Shown in pieces: positions 59,107 to 64,000 of a DNA stretch of 64,000 nt (positions are counted from its first letter, which is position 1; every line of letters starts with the position of its first letter). A program made the position numbers and the translations under genes. The notes beneath the pieces were generated by a model. It made no database searches. It worked only from the letters and a program-made list of their open reading frames with translations, and was not told the DNA's origin. The stretch comes from Cristatella mucedo. Lineage: Eukaryota > Bryozoa > Phylactolaemata > Cristatellidae. The stretch spans positions 60,001 to 124,000 of the forward strand of contig WPIO01000089.1 of assembly GCA_009760855.2 (NCBI GenBank), read 5' to 3'.

Positions 59107-60480
59107 TTACAACCAGCTATCACCAAATGAAAAGCAGCAATTTTGTCCACCCACTCAACATTAGCACATGTTACTGTAAACATTTAGTAATTCACAATAA
59201 TAGTCAATCACTATTTCTGTTATCACATTATTTATTAAGGAAAGGGTCAATAATGCATTAAAATTGCTAAATACAACAAAATTCGTATTAGCACTTAGTG
59301 GGAGAGGCACAAATACTCCCCATTCTGAAAATTCGCATGCTACTACAGCCCCGAAGAGCCAGGCAGCAACCCTCCTGCTGTCGAATCTGAATGTCCTGTA
59401 TTAGTTTAAATTCCTGATTGCACATCTGGACGAAGAATCAGCTCATCCTAAAAGAACAGTGATGCTTCGGGCAAAGCGTAGTGCTGCGAAGAGAAGAGTG
59501 AAGCTGCTGCAGCTGCTAAACAGAAACTAGCAGCATGGCAATACGTCTGCCATCAAGTAGTCGCCAAATAAAAAGCATGACTAGCAGATTAATCATTTTT
59601 AGAGAATCGCGGAGGATTAGCTGCTGCAATTTCACTTGCTGAGAGCAATACAAGATTGTCTGGTGCATAACTCGAATCCAGAACATGGGTCGCGAAGTAC
59701 CGGTGCCCTTAACCCGGGCAAAACATTTTATTAACTGTGCAAAAGGAGCAGCTGTCTGAGCTAGATTGCGTAATAATAATAACAACAATTTATATAGCAC
59801 CCTCGGAGAACTTCATCTCTTTCTGGACTTTACATATGCTGTAAAGGAAGCTTGATTGAATGGTTAGTGGTAGCATGCTCAACGTCAACAAGCTTAATAT
59901 TGATAGAGATGAGATGCACAGGGTCAACATGCAAATATGGTTAGTGGCATCAGGCAGTGTCTTCCCACAAACACACACGAGGATGAATCAGATAGGCAGC
60001 TGAAGTTGAAAAAAGCCTTGTGGTGCTTTCTCTAAATCTTCGACGTGCAAACTGTCGTCTTGCATGTTCAAATGCTTCAGTTTTTCACGGATTTCTCTAC
60101 TCAGCTCCGCCTCTAATTTTTTTTTATTTGGACATGCATTTAAGTCGCTCTATGACTTGATCCTCTCTTCTTCGGAGGCGCAGGTTAATAGACATAGAGG
60201 CTCTGTGTCACCGGAGCAAAGGAAATAAGGCTTTGTCATATGAAAGACGGTGTATCCGTGCCACTCCTGCGCTTGGAGTGGTGCACTAGGTTGAAGTCAT
60301 AGCTGCTTGAGTGGACACCCTTTAACGAGGCTTTGTTAGGCTACTCATTAATAAGTCGCCACTAGACTGATCGATTCCATCTTGTACTTATGCCCTATCG
60401 CCTCAGCATCCTTGGCACTTCGCTGCATATGTTTAGGTCCTTTCTTAATGAGAGGTTGTAGAAGATACTTGATTTCAAGG
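59107..60480. other. Intergenic stretch with one LINE tail
   Basis: Contains a reversed L2-family fragment at 59770-59955 (TATAGCACCCTCGGAGAACT, TGGTTAGTGGTAGCATGCTC). Otherwise nothing recognised. Confidence 0.5.
59770..59955 (-). mobile_element. L2-family LINE 3' fragment
   Basis: (AATA)n start, TAGCACCCTCGGAGAACTTC, CTGTAAAGGAAGC, the GGTTAGTGGTAGCATGCTCA block, and CATGCAAATATGGTTAGTGG. Confidence 0.8.
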
Positions 60481-60684
60481 TCCAACATCAACAGTGAAGA
60501 GAGCCTTTAAAGCTTATAATAACATGTTATGCTCACAAACTTTCTAAATTCTCGACCAAGGAACTTGTCGATCGGCTAAAGGTTCTCCTCGAAACCAATG
60601 ATGTAAAGGAAACATACCGACGAACCAGCTACTTAAGAAATAAACGCATCAAACTTTTGCCAGGTCTAAACAAAGTGAGAAGAG

Positions 60685-61066
60685 GTATGGCCAGAGCAGC
60701 CACATTAAATCTCGAGATAGATATCACTGATGTATACCACTGGATAGCATCTATCCAACTAAGATCACGCTATCTCTCCGGACAAGAAACAGCACAGTGT
60801 GCATTAAAAGATCCACCAGTACAGCCTGCCACTAATCACCAAATCTAAAAGCTGATGTGCAAATCTAAAAAGTTAAACGAGCCGTCTACAAGTATACCTT
60901 CTGTTCTCTCCTCACTATCCAAGGAACTACAACTGCCCACATGACCTAACATGCCAATTTCAAATGCAAGAAACCCTCTCTCTACATCCTTCTATAAGAA
61001 TATCGCTAGAGTATCAAGCCATCACTCGGAAAAAATCAATGCAAAGCCCCCCACATGGATTGCTTA
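60685..61066 (-). repeat. Right arm of the 385-bp inverted repeat
   Basis: Reverse complement of 53962-54350. It lies inside a longer coding-like stretch: an open frame ends at 60845 (KELVDRLKVLLETNDV upstream in another frame, then IDITDVYHWIASIQLRSRYL). That suggests a piece of an old mobile-element protein, family unknown. Confidence 0.88.
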
Positions 61067-62524
61067 CTTTTTCCATAACGCAAAGCTAATGAAATGTCGC
61101 CGACTAGAAAAATGCTAAAGATGAGCCTCGAGATGTCTCAGCAAATACACCTCCTATTAGGCTAGATCCCGTTAATTGATAGATCCAAAGGGTACATGTT
61201 AGGAAATTATGAATTCTTGTCGCGAACCGCCGATTTGCTCCTTTTGCACCTTTGGCTGTTGAAATGAACCGATGATTTCTAACCTGGAAAGACCATTCAA
61301 AACTCGGTCGCACGAAAAATGGCTGCGGTCGAACGGCATGCCGAGAGACAAGACCGAGCACCTCTCACCCGCCTCGGGAGATCGTCGATAGGTACTGTTT
61401 TAACTGCTTCCGTCGCTGCCTCGGTACGATCACGGCGGCACATCTTCCAAGGTAGCCGAAAGGGGCGAAACCCGTGATGCGTGCGTTCGGGAACTTTCGA
61501 GTTGAACGAAGCTCCTCTCCGGATGTGCACTGGACGCATTCTACCGGGCCTGCGCCGAACGCGAAAGGCGCAGCGCGGGCCACTGCCACGGACTGCCGAT
61601 CGTCCCCTACCTTCCTTGCGCCGTTCCATCTAAGGTGCCGTTCGATCTAAGGTGCGGCTTGCCAGGCGCTAGCTCTCCGCATTGGCACGTCAGCTCGGCG
61701 ACGACTGCTAGCCGGGACGCTAGGCATTTCCATCGTGTCGAACGCTCACCGACGTCGGTGCGACGTGTCTACACCTAGGGTGACGCCATCGCCGCGGGCT
61801 GCTGGCAGCGCGCTTGCGGTCGCTTCACGGCAGGCATCCGTACCTGGCGGCTAGACCGCGATCGATCCCGCGTTGGCACTAGCCTGACTGACGACCGAGT
61901 CGGCAAACGGACCGAGGCACGACGCTGACACGCGACACTCAGCGACCGGCAGCCAGGAGAGTACCCATTGCATCGAACGGCTGGCTGCCGCCTGCAGTCG
62001 GCCACCTTCTGCACCGACCTCTCGACGCAAGATAGGGATGCAGGACGGCGACACGGCCGCAGTCGAAATACTCCTCTCAACCTACACACGCCCTACCTGG
62101 CTTGTGCCGTCCGTTTTCCGGCCGGCGAGGTCGCATTGCTCGAGTTTGCAAGTGCGCTGCAGCCGCCGCAGCAGGCCGGCACCTAGCGAGGACGATCGGC
62201 GCCCACGTCCGATGACAGACTGCCCAGCAGTCGACCACAAGATTGCCACGCTGAAGGCTGGCACAAGCAGCACAGCACGCGTAGCCGAGCGACTCGCTGC
62301 AGTCTTGCCTTGGCTCTCGGCACGCCCCGAAACGCTTTCTCGTCGTTTGCGATCATACGTGCAGCTGACGATCACGCTGAGAACGTCAGGCGACCAGAAT
62401 CGTGCGCACCAACTTGCTTGCTCCAGCTCACCTCACGACGCTTGCAAAACCTGGGCCGACGGACGCGCCGAACGCTGCCTGCTTTGCGCCAACAGGCAAG
62501 CCACGCAGTCGTACCTCGTCTACA

Positions 62525-62700
62525 GCTGGATCCGCTGGTTCCTGTCGTGGACAGGTGGGCTCTATTTGCGGACTGACCGGTTGTGCTTAGTTGGACCGAC
62601 CGGTTCATGTCGTGGACCGTAGGGAGACAAGGTCGTGGACAAACGGGCTCTTCCCCTTGGACCAATATGTTCTTGTCGTGGACAGCAGGGCTCCGATTAG
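62525..62700. repeat. Degenerate 65-bp tandem repeat, three units
   Basis: Units start at about 62525, 62590 and 62657. Each contains GGTTC-TGTCGTGGAC or a close variant, preceded by CTGGA/TTGGACC and followed by a GGGCTC-like block. Confidence 0.7.
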
Positions 62701-62912
62701 GTCATCGATTGGGTGGGCAAGCCCAATGAGGCGAAACCGGTCGCTCTTCAGGTGGCGACTCTCACTTTGCTTGCTGCCATGTCACGCCTGAGCTGTGCTC
62801 GATCGAACGCCTGGCACGACTCCTTCCAAGCCGCCGAGGCTGGCCACCTGCCACCGAATCGAGCGAGCGCAGCAGGCGATCGCGCAGCGCATTTCGGGCT
62901 TCTATGCGTGCA

Positions 62913-63051
<139 letters not shown>

Positions 63052-64000
63052 CTTACCCTACGTCGTAGGTTGCTTGCGATTCCATTTCGTCCAAGGGTGA
63101 CAGCAGCGACAGCAGAGCGCTCGGACGCCTCGTGTTCCCGAGGAAACAAACGGTTAGCAAACAAACGCCTTGTGATCCGACCGTGCTACTTTTTTTCCGA
63201 TCCATGCAGCTAGACGGCCAGCTGGGCTCGCAGCTACTCTTGGTCAATTCAACGAACGTGGCATGCTGACGTGTCCGGAAAACCCATACCGAATTACAGC
63301 CCGAGCAGTGGCACGACCGGCTGGACTGAAGCAGGACAGGGTTGTGCTATGTCAGACGCCGCGAGCCACACTTATCATCAGCCGATGCCCCACCGTCACA
63401 CGTCGTAGTAGGCTTGTCACCCGGACCGACAAAAGACCATGCCACGGCTGTTCCCGAGCACGAGCGCACGGCTACTGGCAACATACCTGGCTCGTAGCAC
63501 GTCCAATCCCTGGCAACATCGCTCCTCTCCTGGCACTGGGGTGATGGGCCAAATTGCACCCTCGACGACTGCCTGCGTGCGCTTTGCTCTACTACTGCGA
63601 CGATGCGCGCATGCACCAAAGCGACATGCTACGGCCTTGCCTTGCTCCGCTCGCTCGGGCCCTGCGAGGCATCTCTCTCTTGGCAGGTCCGGTGTGCCAC
63701 TGACGAAGACTGCCGAACGGGTCGACCCGCACGAGCTCCCTCTCTTGCTCAAGCTCGGCTCCCGAAGGTCGACATCTGGGCTAGCGAAAGGGCCTGCGCT
63801 CTGCGCGACGAGGCGGCGGCAACGTAATCCCTTAGGCCTACCTCAGCTTCGCTTCAGCCGATTCGTTGCCCGGTTCGGTCACGGATCGCTTTCACGGGCC
63901 GCTCGCCGAACATGTGCGATCGTCGTCACGATCGACCCACTACTCGCCTAGCTGGCTCACAGCATGCCTTCACTTGTGCGAAGCAACCTTGGCTGCCGAA

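Noticed and set aside
54350-61066. Active retrovirus-like element
   Set aside because: Catalytic YxDD lost, several frameshifts, an insertion in pol, no integrase core and no paired direct LTRs.

Overview
This window is animal nuclear DNA, not microbial. It holds three intron-rich housekeeping-type genes with consensus GT-AG introns, long non-coding stretches, many di- and trinucleotide microsatellites, tRNA-derived SINEs, L2/CR1-type LINE copies and worn DNA transposons. I rebuilt the three genes exon by exon; every splice phase closes and the products match their families along their length. The intron-rich structure and the repeat set suggest a non-vertebrate metazoan. I cannot name the phylum from sequence alone.

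Layout. (1) Positions 1-26133, minus strand: the N-terminal 405 codons of DZANK1 (double zinc ribbon and ankyrin repeat protein) in nine exons. The ankyrin part lies beyond the left edge. Its introns carry L2 LINEs (a long uninterrupted RT reading frame at 4450-6388 and a close relative at 20815-21990), SINEs, (TG)n, (CT)n, (AT)n and a 22-bp minisatellite. (2) Positions 26134-27807: a GC-rich divergent promoter region between DZANK1 and COQ6. (3) Positions 27808-37234, plus strand: complete COQ6, 12 exons, 472 aa, a mitochondrial flavoprotein of ubiquinone synthesis, with a roughly 250-bp CTG repeat in intron 2. (4) Positions 37235-40142: convergent intergenic DNA with LINE and SINE debris. 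(5) Positions 40143-49418, minus strand: complete RPA1, 13 exons, 640 aa, the large single-stranded-DNA-binding subunit of replication protein A. E2F-, ETS- and CRE-like sites sit just upstream of its start. (6) Positions 49786-49973: a short element whose ends look like SPIN, the hAT transposon family known for horizontal transfer between animals. (7) Positions 52260-61070: SINE pairs and a dead Ty3/gypsy pol remnant, bracketed by a roughly 385-bp inverted repeat. (8) Positions 61280-64000: a GC-rich, CpG-rich segment with degenerate 65-bp repeats and a long (TG)n, probably the 5' region of something outside the window.

The three genes act in separate pathways: a ciliary or centrosomal scaffold, coenzyme Q synthesis, and DNA replication and repair. 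Their clustering need not be functional. The less ordinary content is in the repeats: the SPIN-like element, a SINE that shares the L2 3' tail, two or more unclassified repeat families, and the inverted repeat around the gypsy remnant. I see no CRISPR array, bacterial operon or rRNA.
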